Below are positions 26,701 through 39,041 of a DNA stretch of 64,000 nucleotides, piece after piece. The translations under genes were made by a program, and so were the position numbers. Source of the DNA: Desulfomonile sp963700305 (lineage in GTDB: Bacteria > Desulfobacterota > Desulfomonilia > Desulfomonilales > Desulfomonilaceae); assembly GCA_963700305.1 (NCBI GenBank), contig CAVOXB010000009.1, positions 18,985 through 82,984 of the forward strand. Direction: 5' to 3'. The stretch's first letter is position 1, and every line of letters begins with the position of its first letter. Below the pieces are notes generated by a model, which did no database searches, was not told the DNA's origin, and saw only the letters and a program-made list of their open reading frames with translations.

Positions 26701-29700
26701 TGGTCAGCGGCCAAATTCGCGGACGGGAAGTGCTTCCCAGCCCACCGGATCCCGGCTCACCATTGGTGTTGAATTACACTCAGGGCGACACCATCAACCT
26801 CGATCCTACGGCTCGGGATGAGTATGACCCTGCTACTCGCAACCACGGGTATTACACCCTGCAAGTTGACTGGAACAACGACGGGGGATTTGTCACCATC
26901 TCCGATCCTGGCGGCCAGCGTGCGCCGAACGGAGAGCCCATCACGTTTAATTCCGAGACCGGCGTCATAACCTGGCATCCCAACAACGTGGACGTTCCCG
27001 AATTCGGCTCATGGTTTCCGCTGGACTCACTACGATCAAAACGGCAGTTCAGATTATACGGACGTGCTCCTCCAGATAGCGAATAAGACGCCGGAGTGGA
27101 CCGACCCAGACGGCACTGTTCATCAGGACATCACGTTGCCACCGTGGATTCTTACGGAGGACCCTGCGAACTGGGTGAGCTACGGTAATGACACCGTGCG
27201 CACAACCGAGGAGGGGCAAGACCTCACCTACAATCTCAAGATTCATTACTACCGCTACGATAGCGGGCAGTGGACTGATTTGGACAGTAGCTCTTTCAGC
27301 AACTCCTCCCAAGCTGGTTATCTTTGGACCAATGGCTGGCGGCAAGGTCGGATTCACTCGGAAGGAGCTTGGTTGCTCTTCAACATTAATTCCGGCGAGA
27401 TCCTCTGGCGGCCCAACAATGCGGACGTGACACAGTATGCCGATCAACCGGACCCGGGGACTCCCGAGGTCTTCCATCGACGGCAGGGCTTACACCTTCA
27501 CTCTGACGGGTAACGACGGGAATGGCGGAATCACTGTTCCCACGAAGAGTTTCGACGTCACGGTGGACAACGTGACCACAGTTCTGACCGGTTCCTCCTT
27601 GGACGGCAACAATCGAGTGGCCAACCCGATCCGTGACACGCCCATTACGGTTCAAGAAGACGCAACCTTCACCGTGGACGTTTATGCATCTTCTGCGTAC
27701 GGTGGTGATGAGGACGTGGATCTTGGCGGCAGCGTCGGGGCTCAACCGCGCATGGATACTCATTATGGCTTGAGGTTATGGGATAGCGTGAACGCAGCGT
27801 GGGTAGACATTGCTTCCTCAGGAACCCGTGCCAATTCGAGCGGTGGCCTGATCACCTTCAATAGAGACTCCGGTGTGGTCAACTGGACGCCCAACGACCT
27901 CGATATTGGGAGTGCCCTGTCTCGCACCTACCTCTTTGAAGTGACCCACTACGACGGCAACGGGACCTGGGACAGTGAACAGTTCCAGATAACCGTCAAC
28001 AATACGGCGCCAAACTTCGATCCTACAATGCCCAGCCTGGCGGCACCAAAAGACCTGGTGGAAGATAATTCCACCGCGGTGGTTTACGAAATTCCGGTCC
28101 TTACGGACGATGCTTCTCTCAGCGGCGTGACGTACCAAGGTCTACTTGGGAGTTGGGTCCGCCTGGAACGCCCCAGGAATGACGTATAATCTGGTCTACG
28201 ACACGTTGAGCGGCAACGCGCACCATGCGCCCAACCTTCTGCTGCCGGGCGACATCGGCGAGGTGACCTTCAATCCTCTGACGAGCAAAATCACTTGGCA
28301 CACCAGTAACGCGGACGTGAACTGGACCGGGTCGAGCTACCTCAACGCTGGTCAGAAGTCCACCTTCATGATTGAAGCCACCGACACACACGGTAGCGCC
28401 GGAAGTCGGACAGGCACGTGCCTACTCAAGACCAGGGTCCAGGAAGTGAAGCCGGAAATGGATCAGGTGGTCTACACGAACGTGACCCCGACGCCCGGCA
28501 CGATCACAACGCCCATCGACCCGACGCCTGCCGATCCTGCGGCCGTAGTCCATTGGAACGAGGACCAGACCCAACTCGTCATCAACTTCCATTCCAACGA
28601 CGAACAACAGGAGACGACCAACGTTTCAGTTCCAGGAGGGATTCTTACTATTCGATTGACGTAACGGGTCCATCTGGTCAGCACTTCGTGTTGAGCAGCA
28701 ACGGCACGGTTGACTCGACTACGGCTGGAAGTGGACTGGGAGCGGGCGGTCCCCTCACGTATGACAAGGACGACGGATCAATCGCCTGGGCGCCCAACAA
28801 CCGTGATGTAGGCACCTGGACCTTTGTGGCCACCCACTATGACGGCCAGACTCTCCGATACCGCCACGGTACAGGTCGACATAGCTAACCGGCAGCCCAC
28901 GATAGACGTACCGGATTACGATGCCACCCCGCACACCAATCCGCCGACGTGGCCCGCCGGCGGGGGCACGGGGACCGATCTCCATGAAGACCCCGACTTG
29001 TCGCTCCAGAGCCAGTATATGATCCTGGACTCCCAGATCGCTTCCGATGATCAGGGACTGCAACGAACTCCATTTTGACCTGTAAATCAAGATCGATCAT
29101 GACCCGACCGCCAGGGGCTCCTGTAAACGATTTCGTACAAGTAGACCAGAGCGCACGCAGCATACCGGGGATGCCTCACCTACCGTCCCAATGGAGCCGA
29201 GGGCGGCTTGATCGTCTTCGATCCGGAGACCGGCGAGACGTCGTGGGTAACGACCAACGCTGATGTGACCCGAGACGTTGATGGAAGCGGCAATCCGATC
29301 ATCACCCGGGCTCCCTATGATTTCAGAGTGGTGGCTGACGACGGATGGAGTCTCGCAAACAGCACGAACACCAAAGACTTCAAGGTTGATGTCTGGAACG
29401 ACCAGACCGACATAGGTGAGCTTTCGGGCAACACCATCGTTCCCATCGCGGATAAGTCCATAAACGAGGACGCCACACTGACAGTCAATCTCGATTCCAG
29501 AGACGAACGTTTTCCCACTACGCTGATTGCGGACGCTGAAACTAGGAGGGAAAACACTTATTGGAAGGACTCGTCCTACGATTTGGTGATCGACGGTTTC
29601 TCCATCTATGACACCAACCATGACGGGGCCCGGGACATATACAACCCCAACACAGCTCTTTATACGGTGACGCTTAACACCGGAGGAAACGCCCTCACTT

Positions 29701-32700
29701 TTGACAAGGATTTCGGGGCCATCTCCTGGACGCCCAACGATGCGGATGCAGGCACAGGTGTGACCGGCACGAGGTGTACAACTTCGTGGCTACCCATTTT
29801 GACGGTCACGGCAGCAGCGCCGTAGACGACTTCACCGTCACGGTGGTCGATCAGGCCCCGGTCTTCACGACGGTCCCTTCTCCGGCTTTGGGTGACGTGC
29901 TCGTCGAAGACGATCATACGAACACCACGAGCTATCAGATCCCCATCAACACGGACGATGAGTCGCTTCATGGCGTCACTTACAGCGCTTGGGTTTACGT
30001 AGAATCGGCACCGGCCCTTAACGATCCTTCCTGGATCGAGATCAAGACCGGGACCGATCCGACGCTTCAGCTCAACGGCATCGACGGCGGATGGATTACC
30101 TACGACAAATCCGGGGGCACCATCGAGTGGAAGACCACCAACGCGGATGTGAACTACATGTCGGACGGCACGACATTGGTCGATGCGACCGGGAACCAAA
30201 GTCCCCTTCTTCAAGGTGGCCGCCACCGACAATGACGGCGTCAATCTCACAACCACAGCGCCTTCCTTCGAAGTGAAGGTGCTCAACGTCAAACCCGAGA
30301 TCCGATGAGGTGCGTTTCACCGACCGCGATCACACCGATTTCGTCAACACCCCCTATGCGATTCCTATTCCTGCGGGGCAGGTGGCGGGCGATCCCATCG
30401 ATGTGACCTATGCGCCCGATGGAGTGCTGCAGTGGGCGCTTGAAAGAGAAGACACCGCTCTGACCATCGACTTCCACTCCAACGATGAGCAGTCTGAAGG
30501 CACGCTGTTTAACCGTGACACGTTCTATACCATCCACGTCAGTGCGTCCTGTGGGCAGGACTTCGCATGGAACACTGATCAGACCAACCAGCCCTCAACG
30601 CCGGCTGATCTGGTCAACAACTACGGAGTCGGCGGACCGATGTCCTTCGACAACGACAGTGGCCGTATCGATTGGACGCCAAACAACCGTGACGTGGGGC
30701 TTTGGAACTTCGTCGTGACCCACAACGACGCCCAGAACAATGGGAACGACAGCACCGACACAGTCACCTTCCAGGTGAACATAGCCAACCGTCAACCAAC
30801 CTTGCCAAGTCGCGGCAGAATGGGAAATGAGGGAATTTCCTGCGGACATGCTAAATGACGATACGCCGCACTGGACAGACTCTGATCGCATCATCCCCGA
30901 CGACTCCAACCCACTCCTTGACCCGGTCTATTCGGACGATCAGGGAATTGGGGCCGCGTATGAGCTGGAGGTGAACGGCGACATACAACATGGTCTACGA
31001 TACTACTCATGGCGGGTAAGTGCCCAACCTCGGCACGGTGGACGCGTTGGATACAGGGAAGATCTCCTTTGACCCGACCACCAAAATCGTCACGTGGCAT
31101 ACGAGCAATGCCGACGTGAACTGGGACGGCGCCAACTACGAGAATTCAGCTCAGAAAGGTACTTCTTCCACGTTACAGCTGCGGACAACACTCCGCTGGG
31201 GAGCAAGACCACGGACTACTTCTTCGAGACTAAAGTTCAGGAAGTGAAGCCTGAAATCGACCACGTGACGTATACGGACGTGAACAACCCGGCGACCACA
31301 CTGTCCACTGCGGTCATAACGGATCCAGCGAATCCGGCGGTGGTGATTGTTGAGAAGGAAGATCAGGCTCTGACCATAGATTTCCGTTCCAACGACGAGC
31401 AGCAGGAGACTACAGACGGCTCATTTCAGAGGGATTCGTATTATTCCATTTTTGTTACACGGCCTGATGGATCAAACTTTACCCTGAGCACCAATGCCAC
31501 CATCGATTCCACTCCGGCGGAACCTGGTCTAGATGCCGGCGGCTTGTTTGCCTTCCTCAAGGATACCGGCCGGATAGGCTGGACACCCAATAACCGCGAC
31601 GTGGGCACCTGGACCATCCAGGCCACCCATTTCGACGGACAGGGGATGAGCGATCCCGTGACCGTGCAGGTGGTGGTGGAGAACACCCTCCTGTCTTCAA
31701 TGCGGCATTCCCCAATCCCGTCGACGGGCCCGTGCTCTTCGTGGAAGACTCCGACGTGACTACGCCGTTCGACACGCCGAAATACAGCATCCTCGATTCT
31801 CACCTTCCTCCTTTCCCGAGGATCGAATCCGTCGACGAGGGCCAGGGCGTGACCTACTCGTTGCAGGTGAAAATAGACGGAAACACGTACGATATTGACA
31901 ACACTACCGCCTTCCCCGGCTACCTGGGCGGCCAAATTAATCTTCCAGGCGCGCCGAATCTGCAGGGCGGGGGCTGGATCCTCATCGACCCTGTTTCTGG
32001 TGAAATCACCTGGAAGACCACCAATGCCGACGTGACGGTAGATACTGGGCAAAATTACCTGACTGACGGCAAGGCATACGAGTTCATCGTCACAGCAGAC
32101 GACCACACCACCGGAACACTTAATAGCACGGTAACCGAGTCCTTCTTCGTGAAGGTGCTGAACGAGCGGACCACTATCAACGACATCCCGAATCAGCAAT
32201 TTGAGCAAGGCCAACTGTGGCAACTCACCGACGGTGAAGTCCGTGCCGGGGACACGCGCATCGGGGATGAGCGGGTTGGTCCCGGCACCTGGTACAGCCT
32301 CACGGTACTCCGAGACGGCACTCCCGGGACAGCTCAGGACGTTGCGGACTTCAATACGGAAGTTGTTACCACCGGCGGTGCGCCCATTACGTTCGATCCT
32401 CTCACCGGCGCCATGTCCTGGTCCAGCACGACCAACCGGGATGTGGGCCTCTATCATTTTGAAGTGACCCATCATGACGGACACAACACGATCGCGGTCG
32501 ATCCCTTTGACGTAAGCCTCGTAAACAAGATGCCCGAATGGACCTCGACTCCGCCCGATGGACAAGTCGTGATGGCTACCAAACCATTCGTCTATGACGC
32601 GAACACCACTGAAGAAGGTCTCCACGACTGGTGGACGGGTCACGATGTGGCAGAATACTCTATCGTCGAGGGGCCTTCTGATATGACGATCGATTCCGGT

Positions 32701-33384
32701 ACCGGCCTCGTCTCGTGGACGGCTGATCCCAGGCTGGCGGGCGATGTGACGATCACCTTGAAGATGGAAGATGGAAACGGAGGGGTTATCTTTCAGACAT
32801 TCACCATCACGGTTGACGACCCGCATAACAATCTCCCGGAGAATGCGAGGGATCTCCGGAGCCCGTTCGTATTTGACACACGATCGGAGGAGCCGCCCAA
32901 TCCGGAGGCAGGGGCACCTGTCCTGGGCGCCATTCCTGAAGGCATCTGGGGCTCCTGGGAGCGCCCAACGCTGCCCACGGCAGAATCTCACCCCGTGCCT
33001 GGCAACGAATTGCTGGAAGCGATCCTCAGCGGACAGTTCAAGAGCTTCGAAGAATTGTCCAAAGCGCTTGACGAATACGGGTTGCAGCAACCCTCGTTGG
33101 ATAAGCCTGGCAGCACGTCTCCCATCACGGAACTGGCCGGATATCCGGAAGACGTTGCACACGGTAAACGCTTGGACTTCAACGCTGGAGAAATATGGCA
33201 GTGGCAGGACTTGACTCAACCCAGCCTGGACATCCCCGGCTCGGAGTCCCCCGATACGCCTCTTGAAGGCTACATTGAGGCCACAGAGTCAGGCAAGCGC
33301 CTCAACTTCGGGTATCATCCTATTCGCGACGCACAATCGCTGACGCTTGGCGAAATGCGCGTGGCCGATCTTCTCGGGTTGTAG
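20733..33384 (+). pseudogene. Giant Ig/cadherin-like repeat surface protein with LEPR-xLL-like N-terminus (~4,200 codons, ~20 frameshifts)
   Basis: The N-terminus MAKLRKRSKVQFVEPINIFE, then QLEERIVLDAA resembles the LEPR-xLL motif at the start of very large secreted adhesins. About 22 open segments, in all three frames, overlap end to end over 12.65 kb on one strand. They share a recurrent Ig-like (He_PIG/cadherin-like) repeat whose signature is W(T/H/K)P-NNxDVGxxxFxVxxxDG, e.g. WTPNNRDVGTWTFVATHYDG, WHTSNADVNWTGSSYLNAG and WTPNDLDIGSALSRTYLFEV. The C-terminus (32,820-33,384) is not Ig-like and carries an imperfect repeat (QPSLDKPGSTSPITELAGYP and QPSLDIPGSESPDTPLEGYI). There are no RTX Gly-Asp repeats. 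The expected role is cell-surface adhesion, secreted by the genes that follow. Frame changes often fall in short G or T runs; sequencing error or recent decay are both possible. Confidence 0.85.
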
Positions 33385-33497
33385 GCGCATATGATTCGTC
33401 GAGAGAGATAGCCTGGTTCGAGCCTATGGGCTTCTTCCAGGATTCCAGGTGTAAGGCGTTCAGCATAGTTCCGGAATACTGGAATGGCATCAAATGA

Positions 33498-33761
33498 ATG
33501 ACAGACGGCCGGGAATCGAGAAATCAGAGGATGATTCGTCAGAAGATAGTGTCTCTGAAGGAGGACGGGTACTATTCCAATTACACGATGGTTGAGTCAA
33601 CTCCGTGGAATCCGAAAAGCATGTCGACGCGTCGGACCTGTCGGATCGTAAAGACAGGCGAAGATGTCATGCCCCAAGAATTCAAGGAGCAGACGCTGGC
33701 CGGACTCCTGAGGGACAGATCGTTCTCGGCATGTATCCGTGCTGCCGGGTGGTCCGAATGA
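33498..33761 (+). CDS. Doubtful hypothetical protein, 87 aa
   Basis: An open frame, MTDGRESRNQRMIRQKIVSL onward, lies between the giant gene and the adaptor gene on the same strand. It has no clear ribosome binding site and no recognisable family. It may be a chance frame. Confidence 0.25.
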   Translation: MTDGRESRNQRMIRQKIVSLKEDGYYSNYTMVESTPWNPKSMSTRRTCRIVKTGEDVMPQEFKEQTLAGLLRDRSFSACIRAAGWSE

Positions 33762-33899
33762 AAGACAAGCTCTGACACAGGGTCGAAAATTCTTGCAATT
33801 AGACCGTATTATGTGCTTATATTTTATCCGTTACCGTATGCAAATCTTGGATCGGTCTTTTGTTGCTCAACAGTACACTTGAGCTATGGGGAGGCGCGT

Positions 33900-34821
33900 A
33901 TGAAAGGGTGGTGGAGAGTCCTTGTTCTTGCTATTGGGCTCGCTTTGTATCTAGTCGTGCAACCTGTTGTCTTTGCGCAGGTCTTTCGCCAGCAACCGGC
34001 GCCAACATCGACGCCTGCTCCGGTGGAGCAAGGAGTGGTCGGCTCGGAACGTGAATCAAGGCCGTCAGAAGACTTCAATGTTGCGCGTTCGGATCGAATT
34101 AGTGCCGTTATCTACCCGTACCAGTCTGCAACCGTTGGAACAGAGGTGCGTGGCATAGTCGACTTGATGAACTTCAAAGAAGGGCAAACGATCAATAAAG
34201 GCGACATCGTAGCTGAGATCTCCAAAGAGCGCTATGAGGCCATCGTCGGCGAGTTCAAGGGAAACTACGAAGCTGTGGTCCGCACCCTTGAGCGAGCTCG
34301 TGAAGAACTCGCAATACAGAAGGAACTGTTCGGAACCGCGCTGCGACGTATGATGACCTGCAAAAGGCTCAATCCCAGCTACAGGTTCTGGGAGCACAAA
34401 GGACGAGGCGATCCATAAACTCAAGCAGGCCGAACTGAACCTCAAGGCCTGTGTCGTTCGTGCCCCTTTCAGCGGAACAATCTCGGTCTTGTATCATGAA
34501 CCCTTTGAGGCCGTAGACAACCTGGAGAAGCTTTTTGGTGCGATCGACACGACAAAGGTCTATGCCCGTGCCAACTGGCCCGAATCACGGCTGTCCGAAC
34601 TGGCAATAGGCAAGAGGTCTCAGTTCAACTATCAGGGTCAGGTCTTTTCTGGTGTGATCGAGAAGCTTGCCAGTCTGATCGATCCCGCGTCGAAGAGCAA
34701 ACGAGTCCACGTGGTGATCGACAACCCCGAGGGAAAACTCCAGGTGGGGATGTCAGGAACGTTAACCTTGGACGAACCCCGGAAGGTATCGATGGGTACA
34801 TCCGATTTGAATCCCGAATGA
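33900..34821 (+). pseudogene. Periplasmic adaptor (HlyD/MFP family), two frameshifts
   Basis: The ATG follows GGGGAGGCGCGT. Residues 1-26 are a signal peptide (WWRVLVLAIGLALYLVVQPV, then VFAQ). The lipoyl/beta-barrel part reads SAVIYPYQSATVGTEVRGIV, then NFKEGQTINKGDIVAEISKE. A helical hairpin follows and is broken near 34,350 and 34,405. It resumes as KLKQAELNLKACVVRAPFSG, TISVLYHEPFEAVDNLEKLF, and ends with LQVGMSGTLTLDEPRKV. This is the adaptor that bridges inner-membrane and outer-membrane parts of RND- or type-I-like exporters. It is the first of four export genes after the giant adhesin. A possible promoter (TTGCAA, 18 bp, TTATAT) lies at 33,793-33,822. Confidence 0.85.
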
Positions 34822-35044
34822 TAGCCGTGCAGTAGTATTCGTCAAAGATCTCAGAAGTTAGAGTGATTTGTCGGAGGTTCCGTAGATCTTATCGTCCGGA
34901 TGGCTGCTTAACGTTTCGCACGGGTTCATTGGGGAGTCTTTCAGAAGTCTGCGCAATTACTACTGAGTAAGTGTCATCATTCAAGGGTATTATTTTCCTA
35001 CCTGAAAGTGATTTATTTTCTGCCTTGCGAATCCTCCTTTTTCC

Positions 35045-35073
35045 TTGACAATTATCGCCCATTCTGATAAACT
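35045..35073 (+). promoter_or_regulatory. Sigma-70 promoter of the TolC-like gene
   Basis: TTGACA (35,045-35,050), 17 bases, TAAACT (35,068-35,073) is a near-consensus promoter about 75 bp before the likely start at 35,147. Confidence 0.65.
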
Positions 35074-35146
35074 AACAAAAAGTTTTTTCTGTCTGTTCGA
35101 TTTCATTGGGGGATTCAGGCTCGAATCTCCGCTGAAGGTATGGATC

Positions 35147-36813
35147 ATGGAAAAAGTCGCTGCGTACTCTCACCACCGTGAGCAAGTAGCGTCCACGGAG
35201 AGATATAGCCCTTTCACGTGCGGTCGAGAGAAAACGAATGCGATTGGGCGTGGCTTGGGGTGTCTTGTGATGGGCATATGTCTGGCACTAACGGCGTGCA
35301 AAGCTGACCTGGCGCAGATTCGCCACGAAAATGCGTCGCTTGTGCTAGCGACTTACCGGGCTCGGCCCATCGAGGTGGCAAACAATGGGCGGTCCGAATT
35401 GGCGCTCCATGATTGTGTTCGGCTGGCACTTGAGAACAACCTCGAAATACAGGCCGTATTCTGGGATGAACAGGTCAAGAACAGTCTCGCTCGCGCAAGC
35501 TGGGGCAAGATGTGGCCGAAGATTCAAGGAGCTTACAGTATATCTCAGCGCGATAGTCTGCCTTGGAGCCGAAGTGACGTCATCGGCCAGGAAGGGCTTT
35601 ACGAAGCGCTGGGTCCACAGCCCGGAACTGGTGTCACAAACTACTCAACGAGCGAGAGAGGTTCGCACGAACCTGGAATTTTCAGCTCTTGTGGTCGCCC
35701 ATGGATGCTGCTATGGCGAAATATCTCTCAGACGTAAAATGGAATGAAGCTGGCCAGGCCCACTATCAAAAGTCGCGAGTTGCGCAACAACTTGTCGGGA
35801 CCGTCACGTCCGCTTTCTGGCGGTTGGTGGCATTGCATGAGGCTCTGCCTAAGGCGCAGGCCCTTGAGAAACATCGGCGAAGTATAGCCCAGGACCTGAA
35901 GAGTCTGCTCGAAAATGCTCTCGTGGAGAGTCAGGAATACTTGACAGCGAAATCGCAGCTGGCAGAAGCGTCGCAACAGCTTTCCGACGTTTATTTCAAC
36001 ATAGGAAGGCAACGGGAACTTCTTGCCACTGCTATAAACGTCAGTCCGGATAGTGCCTTTCGTGTGGTCGGTGATCTTAAACTGCCGTCCGTTGCGAGCT
36101 TGAACGCGTCAGCGTTGGAGGCCGCAGCGCTTGTCAATCGCCCGGAAGCTTACCAGGCAGATCTTGCCCAGGCGAGTTCCATTGCTGATCAGAAGCGCTT
36201 GATGATAAGGTACTTTCCGAGAGCTGAAGGGTTTTACGGGCATTTTCGCGATCGAAACAAGTTTTATCTCGACAAGGAATGGGTTGACGGAGGCATGAGG
36301 CTCACGTGGGATCTCATGGATTGCCTCTACAACGCTTTCGAGCACGACGCAGCTACAGAGAGGGTCTACAAGACTGACCGCGACCGAGCAGTTATTTCGC
36401 TGGGAATCCTGACACAAGTGCGACTCAAGACTCTCGATGCCATGAAGGCGCTTGAAAGGTACAAGAAGACACGCGAGCTGGAAGACGCGGCTCGTGAGAC
36501 CACGCGAATCGCTCGGGAAGTGGAACAGGCCAAGGACAGAAGGACCTCGCAGAAGATAATTCAAATCGCCCGCGAGCGTGCAATCTGTAATCTGTTCCAA
36601 TCGGAGATCGATCGTCTGATGGCGTTAGGAGACGCCCATGCGGCGCTGTCCGATGTGGATACCGCCGTTGGGACCAACTATCCAGTAAGTGAGTTTCATG
36701 TCAGGCAACCTCACTCCGTTGTGGGCACCTTGCCATTGGCAAGCATAGCTAATCGGCCTGTGGCTGCTTTCAAGAGAGCTGTTGGATTCGTCGGGGGCCT
36801 TTTGCATCGCTGA
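35147..36813 (+). pseudogene. TolC-like outer-membrane efflux lipoprotein, one frameshift
   Basis: The chosen start at 35,147 gives a long N-terminus before a lipobox (MGICLALTAC, Cys about residue 52), so a later start is possible. The outer-membrane efflux protein fold begins with ELALHDCVRLALENNLEIQA. The frame breaks near 35,680 (WNFQLLWSPMDAAMAKYLSD in the next frame) and continues to 36,813 with the second coiled-coil repeat. Typical OEP features are QARASWGKMWPKI-like aromatic turns and the long helices LEKHRRSIAQDLKSLLENAL. It would form the outer-membrane channel for the exporter. The tail after ~36,650 is not part of the OEP fold. Confidence 0.8.
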
Positions 36814-36912
36814 GTTGCAGGGCCCAGAAAGCCGTCGGCACGTGCGGACGCTCCCTCCTCCACAGGCCGGTAGTCTTCTTGAGATGTCGCTCTCATAGTT
36901 TCGTTTGTTGCC

Positions 36913-39021
36913 ATGCAGGATATCAAACCTCGTTTCAGGCCGGACATCGTCACCCATGCTTACGATGGGAACCAAGGGAGTGGCTCGATTGTCTTGGAAG
37001 ATCCGGTTGCGAACAAGTTCTTCCGCATTTCCCCCTACGAATTGGAACTCCTCAAGGTCCTTGACGGTACCAGGACCGTGTCAGAGGCACTGGAGCGTTT
37101 GAGGCTCCACGGGCGGTACTTTACCAAGGAGCATGCTTCTAAACTGTTGGAACAGTTCTCCAGGGCAGGGCTCCTTCTCGGGACGTCGTTCGGTGCGTCC
37201 AACGTCCAGGCGGCATGGAAAAAGAGTATCGATCGAGAAGCAAAGCAGCGATCCTTGACCAAACTGTACTATGCGTACGTTCCACTTCTGAACCCTGATA
37301 AGTTTCTTTCTAGGACCCTCAGGCTCTGGCGCATGTTCGTCAATCGCGTGACGGCCATCCTCTTTTTCCCTCTTGTTCCTGGTGCCGTATATCTTCTTAT
37401 TGTAGGCTTGAGCCGTCTTGAGACGGAGTATCTCTTTTTTTTCAATCTCCGGAACTTATTGGTTCTCTGGATCGCTATTGCCTGCGTGAAGCTTGTACAT
37501 GAATTCTCGCACGCATATACTGCCAAGGGTTTCGGATTGCGTGTCCCCGAGATGGGGCTCGCATTTTTGATCTTTTTTCCCTGTCTCTACTGTAATACGA
37601 CGGCAGCCTGGCAGCTCGCGGACAGAAAACAGCGAATCGCCATAGCCACCGCAGGAATCCTGTCTGAAATGGTGCTGGCGGTTGTCGCCACGTACGTATG
37701 GTACATTCTCTAGTCCTGGCTTGGTAAATTCCGTAGCATTTTACCTGCTGGCTATTTCGCTTGTGTCTTCGTTCCTGTTCAACGGCAACCCGCTGTTGAA
37801 ATTCGATGGGTATTTCGTGCTGATAGACGTTTTGGGTATCCCGAACCTCCAGACCAAGGCGATCGGATATCTGCGATACCTTTTCCTCAACAGAGTCCTG
37901 GGAGTCGTGTCGATCCAAACGGCGCAGGCGACGCTACGTGAAAGAGCCATTTTTGCTACCTATGGAGTGTTGGCCTATATCTATCGCGTTTTTTGTACTT
38001 CGGCATCGTGTGCGGCGTGTACCTCCGCTTTGACAAGACCGTCGGGTTCATACTCGGAGCTGTGTGGTTTTCGCTGTTCATAGGGAGGCCGTTGGCCAGG
38101 TCAGCCAAGAATATTATTGGACGCCGCGGCGAAATGCACCCGAGAAGTCGCGGTGTAGTCGTGGTGAGCCTCCTCGCTGCTGCGCTTGTGTTAGGTATTG
38201 CCCTTCCGTGGTCAAGCAACTCAATCTATCCTTGCTATCTGGAATCAGCAGAGGTTAGGCAGATCGCCATTCCTGCGAGCGCTCCGGTGCAGGATGTGCT
38301 CGTGAGGCAAGGCGACCTCGTGACGCGTGACAAGGTTCTGATAATCCTTGATCCCATTCCCTTGGGATACTCTTTGAGGGCGAAGGAAACGGAGCTGTTA
38401 AGGATCAAGAAGGAGATGGAGGTCATTGAGACCAGTGAAAAAGAACTTCCCAAACTGGATCTCAAGTACATTGAGTTGTCACAAGCTCAAGATGCGGTCG
38501 ATCAAGTCAGATGGGATCTTTCCCATGCCCAATGGGTTTCCCCTTTTGACGGAGTTGTGTCCAAGCTTTCGCCCAAGCTGCAGACGGGTGCCCAACCAGG
38601 CCGAGGCGTCGTAGTGGGTGAGGTGGCAAAAACGCGGGCATGTCTGGCGGTGGGCCTTGTTCCTGAAAACGATGTAGCGCTGGTACAACCCGGCGCTGAA
38701 GTAGAAGTGTGGTTCCCCTTTCGGGGCGGGCAATCCTTTAGACTGACCGTACGGGAGGTCAGCCTCTTTAAGACTGAAGACCTGGAGGCATCGCCTTTTT
38801 CCAGTCGATTTGGAGGAGAAATAGCCACCGAGCCCAAACAGGACGGACTCAAGGATGCTCCATTAGAGCCGCATTACATGTGCAAGGCGGATTTTCCCAA
38901 CGAACTTGGGATCCCACTGGGAATGACGGGCAGACTGATTGTCAAACATCCGCCCCGAAGCATATTGACGCGCATTATCGACAGGACGTATCGCACTTTT
39001 TACCGAGAAATTACCTTCTGA
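36913..39021 (+). pseudogene. PqqD-like / M50 zinc protease / HlyD fusion membrane protein (YydH-like), two frameshifts
   Basis: Residues ~1-95 form a PqqD-like winged helix: FRISPYELELLKVLDGTRTV, then SEALERLRLHGRYFTKEHAS. It is followed by a membrane M50 metalloprotease with KLVHEFSHAYTAKGFG (HExxH), EMGLAFLIFFPCLYCNTTAA, and, after the first break near 37,710, NGNPLLKFDGYFVLIDVLGI with the third zinc ligand Asp. After another break near 38,000, the C-terminal half (37,993-39,021) is a TM-anchored HlyD-like adaptor: IPASAPVQDVLVRQGDLVTR and WVSPFDGVVSKL. This is the COG1994/YydH 'peptide zinc metalloprotease' layout fused to an adaptor, ~700 aa. It could recognise a leader, process it and hand the protein to the export channel. 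Confidence 0.82.
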
Positions 39022-39041
39022 AACCGGAGTAATCAGCAGAT

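Noticed and set aside
31441..33219. 592-codon open frame on the minus strand
   Set aside because: It is antisense to the Ig-repeat protein, whose plus-strand frame has clear repeats and C-terminus. The minus-strand product has no recognisable family; GC-rich repeats commonly leave such frames open.
20733..33384. Classical RTX type I secretion substrate
   Set aside because: No GGxGxD nonapeptide repeats or RTX-type C-terminus are visible, and no ABC transporter gene is present.
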